Positions 41,695 through 50,159 of a stretch of 64,000 bases of DNA are shown here, piece after piece. The DNA is from Fredinandcohnia humi (GTDB lineage Bacteria; Bacillota; Bacilli; Bacillales; Bacillaceae_L), in the NCBI RefSeq assembly GCF_001439915.1, contig NZ_LMBW01000001.1:137552-201551 (forward strand), read 5' to 3'. Every line of letters starts with the position of its first letter. The stretch's first letter is position 1. Below the pieces are notes generated by a model. That model saw nothing but the letters and a program-made list of their open reading frames with translations. It made no database searches and had not been told where the DNA came from. Made by a program: the position numbers and the translations under genes.

Positions 41695-42894
41695 TTATAC
41701 CTTAGCTTTCTCTGATTTTTCTTTTGTAATAAAGTTTAAGGCTGCAGTGCCTAGTGTTTTTGCAGCAATAAGCATCGCTTTTTCGTCAATATCAAATTTA
41801 GGATGGTGATGTGGATAGGCAGTTGATACATCAACTGGCATTGCGCCTGTAAAGAAAAAGGTTCCTGGGACATGCTGTAAATAATAGGCAAAATCCTCAC
41901 CGCCCATTTGAGGTGCAGTTTCTTGTACCGTCTTAACACCTGGTACATTCTCGGCAGCCTCTACAAGAAAATCAGTTTGTTCCTTATGATTGACAACAGC
42001 AGGGTAGCCGCGGTGGAAGGCATATGTGTATGTGGAATCAGATGCGATACATGTTCCTTTTACAATTCGCTCAATTTCTACCTCGATTTGACTTCGAACA
42101 TCTTCACTGAAAGTCCTTACAGTTCCCCCAAGTTTAGCTGCGTCTGCAATAACATTAAATGGATTTTCTGCAACGAAAGATCCTAGTGTTACGACTGCAG
42201 ATTCAATTGGATCTACTCTTCTGCTGACAATTTGTTGTAAATTCATCACAAGCTGTGATCCGATCACAATTGCATCCTTTGTTGTGTGTGGATGTGCACC
42301 ATGACCGCCAGATCCCTGAACCTTAATTTCAAACCGATCCGCTGCGGCCATGATAGGTCCAACACGGTATTCAATCGTTCCTGTAGGTGTGGTTGCCCAT
42401 AGATGTGTTCCGAAAATGACGTCTACACCTTCAAGACAGCCATCCTCAATCATGGAAATGGCACCGCCTGGAGCGAATTCTTCTGCATGTTGATGAATAA
42501 GGACAAAAGTTCCTGCGAGTTGATCCTTCATTTCATGAAGCGTTTTTGCCAGTACAAGTAATGTAGCGGTATGCCCATCATGCCCACAAGCATGCATTAC
42601 ACCAGGAACGGTTGATTTATAGGGAACATCCTTTTCATCCTGAATCGGAAGTGCATCAAAATCAGCCCTTAGCGCAACAGTAGGACCTTGCTTATTGCCG
42701 TGAATTTTTGCAACAATTCCATTACCCCCAACATGTGTGCGAACCTCTACACCCATATTTTTATAGTAATTTGCGATGTATTCAGCTGTTTTATATTCTT
42801 TATAAGAAACTTCTGGGTGTTGATGTAAATAACGGCGGATATCTACCATTTCAGCGTACTTATTATCTAAAGCATCATATAGGTTATGTAACAT
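41695..42894 (-). CDS. yhaA: YhaA, M20D-type amidohydrolase
   Basis: A 399-residue metallo-amidohydrolase of the hippurate hydrolase/N-acyl amino acid deacylase group (M20D). Metal-site motifs are M-H-A-C-G-H-D-G-H-T-A, H-Q-H-A-E-E-F-A-P-G-G-A and the C-terminal M-G-G-E-D-F-A-Y-Y; H-P-H-H-H-P-K-F is typical of the end of these enzymes. A dimerisation insert (about residues 180-300) is present. Likely substrates are N-acylated or aromatic amino acids. B. subtilis YhaA occupies the same place after ecsC. RBS GAGGGGAGATTCGG. Confidence 0.88.
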   Translation of the reverse strand: MLHNLYDALDNKYAEMVDIRRYLHQHPEVSYKEYKTAEYIANYYKNMGVEVRTHVGGNGIVAKIHGNKQGPTVALRADFDALPIQDEKDVPYKSTVPGVMHACGHDGHTATLLVLAKTLHEMKDQLAGTFVLIHQHAEEFAPGGAISMIEDGCLEGVDVIFGTHLWATTPTGTIEYRVGPIMAAADRFEIKVQGSGGHGAHPHTTKDAIVIGSQLVMNLQQIVSRRVDPIESAVVTLGSFVAENPFNVIADAAKLGGTVRTFSEDVRSQIEVEIERIVKGTCIASDSTYTYAFHRGYPAVVNHKEQTDFLVEAAENVPGVKTVQETAPQMGGEDFAYYLQHVPGTFFFTGAMPVDVSTAYPHHHPKFDIDEKAMLIAAKTLGTAALNFITKEKSEKAKV

Positions 42895-42991
42895 TTACCG
42901 AATCTCCCCTCTTTGTAATACGAATAAATTATATCATGACTATTTAGATATTTATTACTTTTCATGAAAAAAAGGAAGCAAATCAGCCCCC

Positions 42992-45127
42992 TTAATAAAT
43001 TGTTTCTAACAATGCATTTCCGTTTTTTGCCACCCTTACTTTCGCGTGTTTCGCATCACGCTGAAGGTCTAAACCAGTTCCTTCTTTCACGAAATAGCTC
43101 TCAATCCCGAGGATGACCCCGTTATAGCCATTGTATTTACCGGCAATCAGAACCTCATCTTCCGCAAGTTGATATTGTGTAGGATTAACGGAGGTGAGTA
43201 TCTTCTCACGTTGGTAAACCCCATCCTTATCTTTTTTTGCAAGGATGTAAACTCGGTTCCCGGAAATGACATTCTTGAGCTCATTCACTTCTGCAATGTC
43301 ATACCTTAGTATGACATAATCCCCTTGAAGCATAGAACGCGGATCCACAGGTGCCAATTCAAGTGTAATTTCTTTCCCATTTGTTAAAAGTGATTCATTG
43401 CTTCCAATTTGGTAACCAACAAACCCTAATTGAAGAAGGAGTATAAGTCCAATTAGACTCCACTGCTTCTTTGTAAAGAATTTTTCATTTTTAATGACAG
43501 TAAGGCCCGACCTTCGATCAAAGAATTGGGTGATTGCAAAGAAGACAAATCCGATAATCAGTAGTGAAAGAGATTTGTGTACAAGTGACCAAACCAGATC
43601 GTAATATGTTGAAATAAATAACGCAATCCAGAATAGAAGCGTCAATCGTAACATAAATAAATCGTCATTCCTTGAGAAGAAAAGGACTAAAGCAGTCGTA
43701 ATGAGGAAAAATACCAGACTATAGATAATTTCCTGCCATAACAAATTTTCTAAAAAGGTCAGTGCGTAGAAAAAGCTTAGTGCATAGAAGGCACTAATTC
43801 TTTTTATAGTAGCTTCCGATCGAACATAATAATAGATGATTGCGTTTAGCAGGGCAAAACCTATAAAAATAAGCTCTAAATGCACCCATAGCCCCAATTC
43901 ATCTAAGACCAGATTTAAGGAACATCCAATCATTGTTGTATAGCTCAAAAATCGGATTATTCCATCCTTCATGACGATTGTGACGACACCCGATACGATT
44001 AAAAAGAATATCGTGATTGGCGTCGATAGGAAAAATGCTTCAAGCAGACCAGAGAAGAAACCAATAAACAGCAACGTATTTTGGACATAAGGTCCAAGCT
44101 TTTTCAGAAATAACCCTGCACTTATAAACAATACACTCAAAACGACAGTTGCATAAAAACTAGAAAATAGCAGGTAGAGAACCCCTCCAAAGCTAATCGA
44201 AAACATGAATGAGCCAATAAGTGTGACAATCACAATTAAGATGCCTTTCATTGCCTGACCGATTGGGGTTTCCGTATGCTTAGATGATAAATGCTTTGCC
44301 AGCAGAACCCCACCAATAATAAGGGCAATTGAGGCAATGGAGCCGATTATTTGTAATCCAAGATATCCAATTGCATCCCCGAATAAAAACGGGATTTCAA
44401 CGATTTTCGTACACACGTAGATACTGACCATTGTAAAAAGAATGATTGAAATATACTTATCCATTTTTTTCGTTACTAGATAAAAATAAGAAATGGCAGC
44501 AAACGCAATATACAGCACATTCGTCCAGCCGCTATATGGTTCATACAATTCAAAAATACTCATTCCGATTAACATGATATGTGCCATTGTATAGGACATA
44601 TACCGAATAGCTTTATTACCTAATAAAGGTGAAAAAGTAAGAAAAAATAAAATTAAATTAATGACAGCGATGACAAGATATATGAGCCACTCCTGAAAAT
44701 CTGTACGAACGATGAAATATGATGAGGGATTCATATAAAACCAATAGGCAAGATGAAAAAGAACAAAGCTTAAAATCGCCAAAGGCGAATAACGTGTACT
44801 GATCGCAAGAAGCAACACAGGTAGTAGCCAAACTAGGAAAAGTACATAACTGTCTGCGTGGGAGTTGTAAATTTGACCAATTAATGCAACACATAAACCG
44901 AAGGATATTGCACCTGCAACCAATAGCCATTTCCCTAGAAATACTTGATGTGAAAGCAGTTTTGTGGAAAGGGCCGATAACAAATAAAATAGAAGCATCG
45001 CGGCTACTACAAGAGAAAGTTTTTCAAATCGAGTAAACTCTTGCCAATTCGCAGCAAAAAAATAAAGGACACCAGATAAAATTAAAACGATTGAGGCAAA
45101 GTAACCAAATGGAATCAGCTTCTTCAT
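42992..45127 (-). CDS. DUF2157 / GDYXXLXY-type polytopic membrane protein, 711 aa
   Basis: An N-terminal DUF2157-type region (S-G-V-L-Y-F-F-A-A-N-W-Q-E-F) leads into about 18 hydrophobic segments through residue 570. A C-terminal extracytoplasmic domain (about 585-711) contains the diagnostic G-D-Y-V-I-L-R-Y (G-D-Y-x-x-L-x-Y) and N-R-V-Y-I-L-A-K. Both parts are frequently found on neighbouring genes and here are fused in one. Function is unknown. The start ATG follows GAGGAAATGAGGAATATTTA. It is leftward and monocistronic. It is not in the B. subtilis ecs-yhaA neighbourhood as I recall. Confidence 0.82.
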   Translation of the reverse strand: MKKLIPFGYFASIVLILSGVLYFFAANWQEFTRFEKLSLVVAAMLLFYLLSALSTKLLSHQVFLGKWLLVAGAISFGLCVALIGQIYNSHADSYVLFLVWLLPVLLLAISTRYSPLAILSFVLFHLAYWFYMNPSSYFIVRTDFQEWLIYLVIAVINLILFFLTFSPLLGNKAIRYMSYTMAHIMLIGMSIFELYEPYSGWTNVLYIAFAAISYFYLVTKKMDKYISIILFTMVSIYVCTKIVEIPFLFGDAIGYLGLQIIGSIASIALIIGGVLLAKHLSSKHTETPIGQAMKGILIVIVTLIGSFMFSISFGGVLYLLFSSFYATVVLSVLFISAGLFLKKLGPYVQNTLLFIGFFSGLLEAFFLSTPITIFFLIVSGVVTIVMKDGIIRFLSYTTMIGCSLNLVLDELGLWVHLELIFIGFALLNAIIYYYVRSEATIKRISAFYALSFFYALTFLENLLWQEIIYSLVFFLITTALVLFFSRNDDLFMLRLTLLFWIALFISTYYDLVWSLVHKSLSLLIIGFVFFAITQFFDRRSGLTVIKNEKFFTKKQWSLIGLILLLQLGFVGYQIGSNESLLTNGKEITLELAPVDPRSMLQGDYVILRYDIAEVNELKNVISGNRVYILAKKDKDGVYQREKILTSVNPTQYQLAEDEVLIAGKYNGYNGVILGIESYFVKEGTGLDLQRDAKHAKVRVAKNGNALLETIY

Positions 45128-45368
45128 TAAATATTCCTCATTTCCTCATGGAAAAATAAAAATCATTTTCTACTAGTACTATATGTTGTAATGATGATTC
45201 GTTGTATCGATTATAATATATATTTCCAATTAGGATACCAGTATTTTAATAAAAGATAAATGTGATTTAGGGAAACTTATTCTCGGGGTGAAAAAAAATG
45301 CATAAACCTTGGATAATAATGGATACTATAAACGAATTTGGTACATAACGAGGAAAGGAAGTATGTAT

Positions 45369-45704
45369 ATGAAAAGAATGACTGGTTTTGTTTTACTGCT
45401 GGGTTTCTTTCTTTTAGGGGGAGTCCAAGCAAATGCGGAAATGGAGAAGGTTGCTGAGAAGCCAAAGGTAGAACTAACGGATAAGCAGAAACAAGAGCTT
45501 GATAAGCTTTATCTCGAACTCCTTGAAACAAAAAAAGAGATTGTTAACAAATATGTTGAATTTGGTGTTCTTCCAAAAGAGAAAGCGGATAAAAAGCTTA
45601 AATGGTTAGACGAACATTACCAAAAAATTAAAGAGCATGGATACATTCCAATGCATCATCATAAAAAGCACAAAGATGATAGAGATAAAGACCAAGATGA
45701 CTAA
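45369..45704 (+). CDS. Exported YckD-family (DUF2680) protein, 111 aa
   Basis: A cleavable signal peptide (M-K-R-M-T-G-F-V-L-L-L-G-F-F-L-L-G-G-V-Q-A-N-A-E) precedes a charged helical body with the DUF2680 pattern L-T-D-K-Q-K-Q-E-L-D-K-L-Y and A-D-K-K-L-K-W-L-D, plus a His/Lys/Asp-rich tail (H-H-H-K-K-H-K-D-D). Function unknown; the tail might bind metal. The start at 45369 is chosen since AGGAAAGGAAG is better spaced from it than from the ATG at 45363. A strong terminator follows. Confidence 0.75.
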   Translation: MKRMTGFVLLLGFFLLGGVQANAEMEKVAEKPKVELTDKQKQELDKLYLELLETKKEIVNKYVEFGVLPKEKADKKLKWLDEHYQKIKEHGYIPMHHHKKHKDDRDKDQDD

Positions 45705-45711
45705 GTTGACG

Positions 45712-45750
45712 AGCTAGGTAAAACAGTTTCTGTTTTACCTAGCTTTTTTT
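45712..45750 (+). terminator. Terminator of the YckD-like gene
   Basis: Perfect 15-base stem AGCTAGGTAAAACAG / CTGTTTTACCTAGCT, loop TTT, then TTTTTTT. Confidence 0.9.
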
Positions 45751-45830
45751 ATTTTGGGCTTCCTTTTTTATTTATTCAAATAGGAATAGTATAATATAAA
45801 TATAGAATGATTCGAAAAGGAGAGGTGAAA

Positions 45831-46988
45831 ATGCCCATTTCATTTATAAAAACAGAGAAGCAAGAACAATTATATAAGATGGCAAGCGAATTAGCGGACA
45901 AATTTCATGAGAGAGCAGCCATGTATGATGAAACAGGTGAATTCCCTTCATTAAATATTGCGGATTTAAAAAAGTCAGGCTATACGAGCCTTTCTGTACC
46001 AAAGGAATATGGTGGGAAAGAAGATCTTTCCTTGTATGACTTTGTGTTACTGCAAGAAACACTTGCTGTAGGGGATGGCTCAACAGCCTTATCAATTGGA
46101 TGGCATCTGGGTGCAACCATGGATTTATTCGAGAAGCATCGTTGGAACGAAGAAAAGCTTTCATTTTATGCAAACCAGGTTCTACGAGGAGCATTATACA
46201 ATCGTGCTGCAACTGAACCTCAAACGGGGAGCCCCACTAGAGGCGGAAAACCTCAAACAACTGCCAAAAAGGAAGGAAACAAATGGATACTTTCAGGTAG
46301 AAAATCCTTTACAACTATGGTACCTGTCCTTGATTATATTGGTGTGATTGCTTCTATAGAAGGAACTGATCAGGTTGGTGAGTTTTTGGTCGAACGACCA
46401 AAAGCAGGAGTTACAATAGATGAAACCTGGAATACCATTTCTATGAGAGGGACTGGAAGTCATGATCTCGTTCTTACCAATGTCGAACTTGAAGATAATG
46501 ATTTAGTTGAAATATTATCTCCTGAAATAAAAGCAATGCCAAGTGGTTGGATGCTACATATCCCAGCATGTTACCTAGGAATAGCAATTGCAGCTAGAAA
46601 TTATGCAGTGAAATTTGCAAATGAATACTCACCGAATAGTATAAAAGGACCGATAAGAACAATACCTAATGTCGGGCGTGTCGTAGGGGAAATGGAAGCA
46701 GAGTTACTACAGGCCCGTCACGTCCTTTACTCAATTGCTGACAAATGGGATCGGACTATTGATCGTAGTCAGCTTGGACCAGAATTAGGTCTTGCCAAAT
46801 ATATTGCAACAAATAGTGCCATTTCTGTAGTCGATAAAGCTATGCGGATCGTCGGTGCAAAAAGTTTGCAGAAATCCAATCCACTACAACGCTATTATCG
46901 TGATGTGAGAGCTGGGCTTCATAACCCACCAATGGATGATATGACTATTGCTAAGCTAGCAGATTTAGCTTTTAAGGAAATGGAATAA
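45831..46988 (+). CDS. Acyl-CoA dehydrogenase family protein, 385 aa
   Basis: Acyl-CoA dehydrogenase fold with R-A-A-T-E-P-Q-T-G-S-P-T-R-G-G (flavin loop, in place of the usual T-E-P-G-A-G-S-D), S-G-R-K-S-F-T-T-M and S-M-R-G-T-G-S-H-D. The C-terminal helix has V-G-A-K-S-L-Q-K-S-N-P-L-Q-R-Y-Y-R-D-V-R-A-G. The catalytic Glu of the Y-x-G-T-x-E type is not obvious. The diverged loop and Arg-rich C-terminus resemble DszC/IsoA-type monooxygenases and related acyl-CoA dehydrogenase-like enzymes, so a reaction other than beta-oxidation is possible. The ATG at 45831 follows AAAAGGAGAGGTGAAA. It is a single gene with a terminator. Confidence 0.75.
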   Translation: MPISFIKTEKQEQLYKMASELADKFHERAAMYDETGEFPSLNIADLKKSGYTSLSVPKEYGGKEDLSLYDFVLLQETLAVGDGSTALSIGWHLGATMDLFEKHRWNEEKLSFYANQVLRGALYNRAATEPQTGSPTRGGKPQTTAKKEGNKWILSGRKSFTTMVPVLDYIGVIASIEGTDQVGEFLVERPKAGVTIDETWNTISMRGTGSHDLVLTNVELEDNDLVEILSPEIKAMPSGWMLHIPACYLGIAIAARNYAVKFANEYSPNSIKGPIRTIPNVGRVVGEMEAELLQARHVLYSIADKWDRTIDRSQLGPELGLAKYIATNSAISVVDKAMRIVGAKSLQKSNPLQRYYRDVRAGLHNPPMDDMTIAKLADLAFKEME

Positions 46989-46995
46989 GGAGTGG

Positions 46996-47032
46996 AAAGT
47001 AGTCACAATGGTTTCGTTGTGGCTACTTTTTT
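46996..47032 (+). terminator. Terminator of the acyl-CoA dehydrogenase-like gene
   Basis: Stem AAAGTAGTCACAA / TTGTGGCTACTTT with one G-U pair and an 8-base loop, then TTTT. Confidence 0.8.
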
Positions 47033-47125
47033 GTGCGACGAACGGTTCACCTTTGCTTGATAAAAGCATGGATTTACTGTTAAAGGCTGAGAGGTTGCAT
47101 TTTTTCAGCCACTTTTTTAAAATAG

Positions 47126-47152
47126 GAAAAAGCCTACAGATTACCTGCAGGC
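47126..47152 (-). terminator. Terminator of the leftward binding-protein gene
   Basis: Read leftward, stem GCCTGCAG / CTGTAGGC with a 5-base loop is followed by TTTTTCC, 11 bases past the stop codon. Confidence 0.75.
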
Positions 47153-47162
47153 ACACATTATA

Positions 47163-48653
47163 TTATTTCTTTTGATAAGCAGTTGTAAATTCTTCAATAA
47201 TTTTGTCTCCACCTTGTTTTTTCCACTCTTCAACCGCAGCTTCAAATCCGGCTTTATCTAGTTGCCCAATAATATATTGATACGTAGCATCATCAATGAT
47301 CTTTTGCAGAGTTAAACTTTTTTCATTAAAGGAAGTGGAGTGTAGACCAACTGTTGGGTCTGGAATTAAATATTGCTCATTATCAATAAATAGTTCTTCA
47401 GCTTTTGCCATTGGTTCATAGTCATACTTTGCCTTTAATCTACCATTTGTTTCCTCCTCGGCAATTTCTAATGTTTGAATTGGTAAGACTTCTTTATCAA
47501 ATAAATTTTGATCCTTTATAATGACCTCGTTATTTTCAACTGTGTAATGCTCACCTTCGATTCCCCAGAATACTAGATTTGCTCCTTCAGGTGTCATCAG
47601 ATAATCATAGAAGCTTAGGGCCTTTTTCAGTTCCTCCTCGGTTTTAATGGAGGATTTAGGGAAGAGAATTGCATTACCATAACCGGGTAACGACCATATA
47701 GTAAATTTCCCATCAGGGCCAGCAACCTGGTTGTGTACATCGAGCTCTGCATCTGGATTATTGGCAACTGTGTCCAGATAAAGTGATTGAACATCACCCA
47801 TTGATCCAACATATACGCCTGCTTTACCATTCTTGAGTAATCCCTGCTGGTCGGTTTTACTTGTAACAGGGAAATCTTTGTTTATGTAGCCCTTTTGATG
47901 TAGGTCCTTAAAAAAATCAAGCGTCTGCATATATTCTGGGAACATAAATTCTGGTTTGATTTCTCCATTTTTAACTCCAAAGTTGGTTGGAGTATGGAAC
48001 CAAGAAGCAACCGTTTTGAATGCGCCGAAAATTAGTTCATTTCGATCCGTTAATCCAAATGTGTCATCTTTCCCATTTCCATCAGGGTCATCTTCCGTAA
48101 ATGCTCGTAGCATTTCATAAAATTCATCGATATTTGTTGGAGCAGATAATCCTAGCTTCTCAGCCCAATCCTTCCTATAAATGACTCCTTGTCGAGAGAG
48201 AGGCTTCCCTTCATAAATCATATAGATCTTTCCATCGACTTTAGTATTTTCAACAACATCTTTCTTCATTTTGCTCAAGTTTTCAAACTCATCTAAATAT
48301 GGGCCGATTTCCCAAAACTGACCATCTTGGATCGCTTCATGGTATTGAGTAAGCATGTCTAAGTCTAAAACAACGGAGTCTGGGAATGAACCCGAACCAA
48401 ATAATGCATTTACTTTTTCCACATAAGTAGTAGAGGGTACGAATTGGATATCTAGTTTCATGTCAGTCTTTTCTTCGAGGACTTCTAAAATCTTTTTGTT
48501 AGGGACTTCTGCTGAGTGGAGTTTAACCATAGCTGATAGTGTAAATTCTTCTTCAGAACCTTTTGAAGCGCTTTCATCGCTACAAGCAGCAAGTGAACTA
48601 ATACCTAGTGCAGCTGCACAAAAAAGAGAAAAAACTTTTCCGGGCCTTTTCAT
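47163..48653 (-). CDS. Sugar ABC importer lipoprotein (LipO/YtcQ-like), 496 aa
   Basis: Extracellular solute-binding protein family 1. A lipoprotein signal ends I-S-S-L-A-A-C (Cys24). The mature part carries the signature D-P-D-G-N-G-K-D-D-T-F-G-L-T-D-R (EF-hand-like calcium loop typical of the large 500-aa binding proteins such as YtcQ and AlgQ) and G-Q-F-W-E-I-G-P-Y-L. It is related to the proteins at 55031 and 56778. It should capture oligosaccharides at the cell surface, probably oligogalacturonides given the neighbours. It has its own promoter and a TGATATATCA operator just downstream of it. It is transcribed away from the GH105 operon. Confidence 0.88.
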   Translation of the reverse strand: MKRPGKVFSLFCAAALGISSLAACSDESASKGSEEEFTLSAMVKLHSAEVPNKKILEVLEEKTDMKLDIQFVPSTTYVEKVNALFGSGSFPDSVVLDLDMLTQYHEAIQDGQFWEIGPYLDEFENLSKMKKDVVENTKVDGKIYMIYEGKPLSRQGVIYRKDWAEKLGLSAPTNIDEFYEMLRAFTEDDPDGNGKDDTFGLTDRNELIFGAFKTVASWFHTPTNFGVKNGEIKPEFMFPEYMQTLDFFKDLHQKGYINKDFPVTSKTDQQGLLKNGKAGVYVGSMGDVQSLYLDTVANNPDAELDVHNQVAGPDGKFTIWSLPGYGNAILFPKSSIKTEEELKKALSFYDYLMTPEGANLVFWGIEGEHYTVENNEVIIKDQNLFDKEVLPIQTLEIAEEETNGRLKAKYDYEPMAKAEELFIDNEQYLIPDPTVGLHSTSFNEKSLTLQKIIDDATYQYIIGQLDKAGFEAAVEEWKKQGGDKIIEEFTTAYQKK

Positions 48654-48683
48654 TACATCAACCTCCTACGTTCTAGTGATATT

Positions 48684-48693
48684 TGATATATCA
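48684..48693. promoter_or_regulatory. Operator-type palindrome TGATATATCA (site 1)
   Basis: A perfect 10-base palindrome located 8 bases after the -10 box of the leftward binding-protein gene. It matches the sites at 48888 and 50097. Probable target of the GntR-family protein encoded at 50160. Confidence 0.65.
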
Positions 48694-48701
48694 TGATTTT
48701 T

Positions 48702-48730
48702 ATCATAATGGATGATGCACAAATAGTAAA
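48702..48730 (-). promoter_or_regulatory. Promoter of the leftward binding-protein gene
   Basis: Read leftward: -35 TTTACT (48730-48725), 17 bases, -10 TATGAT (48707-48702). Confidence 0.55.
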
Positions 48731-48847
48731 CACCTTTTTACGAATTTTTTTACTCTTTAAAATTATCCGTATAATGGTTCTGTCTAAAACCCTTTAGTAT
48801 GAAGGTCTTTACTAGCTTTAACACCTTATTAACAAATTGTAGTTCAG

Positions 48848-48877
48848 TTGACAACGGTTGCATTATCCATTTAAATA
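48848..48877 (+). promoter_or_regulatory. Promoter of the GH105-type gene
   Basis: -35 TTGACA (48848-48853), 18 bases, -10 TAAATA (48872-48877). A cre-like site overlaps the -35 box, and operator site 2 begins 10 bases downstream. Confidence 0.55.
48849..48862 (-). promoter_or_regulatory. Candidate cre (CcpA) site over the -35 box of the GH105-type gene
   Basis: On the minus strand TGCAACCGTTGTCA fits the cre consensus TGWAANCGNTNWCA at 13 of 14 positions. Overlap with the -35 hexamer suits catabolite repression. Confidence 0.55.
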
Positions 48878-48887
48878 AAAAGAAATA

Positions 48888-48897
48888 TGATATATCT
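48888..48897. promoter_or_regulatory. Operator-type palindrome (site 2)
   Basis: TGATATATCT, 9 of 10 identical to sites 1 and 3, preceded by A-T so that ATGATATATC is fully shared with site 3. It is located at the expected transcription start of the GH105-type gene. Confidence 0.55.
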
Positions 48898-48938
48898 CTT
48901 CATTTTTCATATGCATAATTGACTGGAGGGGAATTGTA

Positions 48939-50042
48939 ATGAAGTATAAACTAGTAGAAAAACTTAAAAAGAACTATATGAAGCAAGAAGGAAGATGGTT
49001 TACGAATCGTTGGCATTACATAGAATCTTGCATATTAAAATCATATCTTGATAGCTATGAACTAACAGGTATAGAGGAAGAATATTTGTTTGTTAAAGAT
49101 TTTATTGACAGACTATATAATGATGCTGGTGAGATTGAAGAGATAAATGTTAAATACTACAATATCGATCAATTTCGGATGGCAAACATTTTATTTACAC
49201 TTTTTAATAATGAGGGAGATTTGAAGTATAAGAACATTCTAGATTTATTGTATAACCAGCTTCAAACATATCCCCGCACACAGAGCGGAAACTTCTGGCA
49301 TAAGACGAATTATGAAAATCAAATTTGGCTTGATGGTCTTTATATGGGACAGCCATTCTATGCTAGATATATCAAGGAGTTTCAAAAGACAAAAGATTTC
49401 TCGGATACAATCGAGCAATTCAAAAACGTACGCAAATTTTTATTTAATAATCAAACGAAATTATACTTTCATGCCTATGATGAGAGCCGCAGTATGTTTT
49501 GGTGTAACAAAGAAACAGGACACTCACCGCATGTTTGGAGTAGGGCAGTTGGCTGGTATGCAATGGCTCTAGTGGATGTAATTGAGCTCATAGAGGGAGA
49601 AGATGTTAACCAATACGAACTTCAAACCATTTTAAAAGAAACAATCGATGGAATGTTACATTATCAGCAGCCGAATGGTATGTGGTATCAAGTGGTAGAA
49701 CGTCCAGGAGATGAAGGAAACTACCTAGAAACAAGCGGAACAACCATGATGGCCTATGCAATTTTAAAAGCGATGCGTCTTGGATACTTACCGAAAAATT
49801 ATGAAAAATACGGTGTAGCTGCATTTGATGGGACAGTTGAAACCTATATGCGCGAGGAAAATGGTGAAGTGTTCTTAGGTGGTATTTGTAGAAGTGCTGG
49901 TTTAGGCAAAAAACCGGAAACAGGTGAAATTCGTGATGGAAGCTATGAGTATTATGTACGTGGTGAGAAGGTGGTAGAAAACAACGGACATGGTGTAGCA
50001 CCAGTATTAATGGCTTATAACGAGGTACTTCAGATAAAATAA
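48939..50042 (+). CDS. Unsaturated rhamnogalacturonyl/galacturonyl hydrolase (GH105, YteR/YesR-like)
   Basis: An (alpha/alpha)6-barrel protein of 367 residues, the usual GH105 length. Motifs are W-H-Y-I-E-S-C, N-Q-I-W-L-D-G-L-Y-M-G-Q-P-F-Y-A-R-Y, H-A-Y-D-E-S-R (probable catalytic Asp), E-T-G-H-S-P-H-V-W-S-R-A-V-G-W-Y-A-M-A-L and the late G-S-Y-E-Y-Y. These enzymes act in the cytosol on the 4,5-unsaturated residue left by pectate or rhamnogalacturonan lyases and release 5-keto-4-deoxyuronate. There is no signal peptide, consistent with intracellular action after import. The promoter carries a cre-like site and an operator palindrome. It is followed by gntR, which has its own promoter. Confidence 0.88.
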   Translation: MKYKLVEKLKKNYMKQEGRWFTNRWHYIESCILKSYLDSYELTGIEEEYLFVKDFIDRLYNDAGEIEEINVKYYNIDQFRMANILFTLFNNEGDLKYKNILDLLYNQLQTYPRTQSGNFWHKTNYENQIWLDGLYMGQPFYARYIKEFQKTKDFSDTIEQFKNVRKFLFNNQTKLYFHAYDESRSMFWCNKETGHSPHVWSRAVGWYAMALVDVIELIEGEDVNQYELQTILKETIDGMLHYQQPNGMWYQVVERPGDEGNYLETSGTTMMAYAILKAMRLGYLPKNYEKYGVAAFDGTVETYMREENGEVFLGGICRSAGLGKKPETGEIRDGSYEYYVRGEKVVENNGHGVAPVLMAYNEVLQIK

Positions 50043-50066
50043 TCTGAAATTTTATATTACTCATTA

Positions 50067-50095
50067 TTTACAAAAAATACATCTGATGTTAATAT
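50067..50095 (+). promoter_or_regulatory. Promoter of the GntR-family regulator operon
   Basis: -35 TTTACA (50067-50072), 17 bases, -10 TAATAT (50090-50095). Confidence 0.5.
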
Positions 50096-50096
50096 A

Positions 50097-50106
50097 TGAT
50101 ATATCA
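50097..50106. promoter_or_regulatory. Operator-type palindrome TGATATATCA (site 3)
   Basis: A perfect palindrome that starts one base after the -10 box and is continued by a second half-site (GATATCAT), giving ATGATATATCA-GATATCAT. It lies 54 bases upstream of the GntR gene itself, so autoregulation is likely. Confidence 0.65.
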
Positions 50107-50159
50107 GATATCATAAAAAATGTTTTACTTAGATAATAAACAAACTGGAGGTGTAAAAA

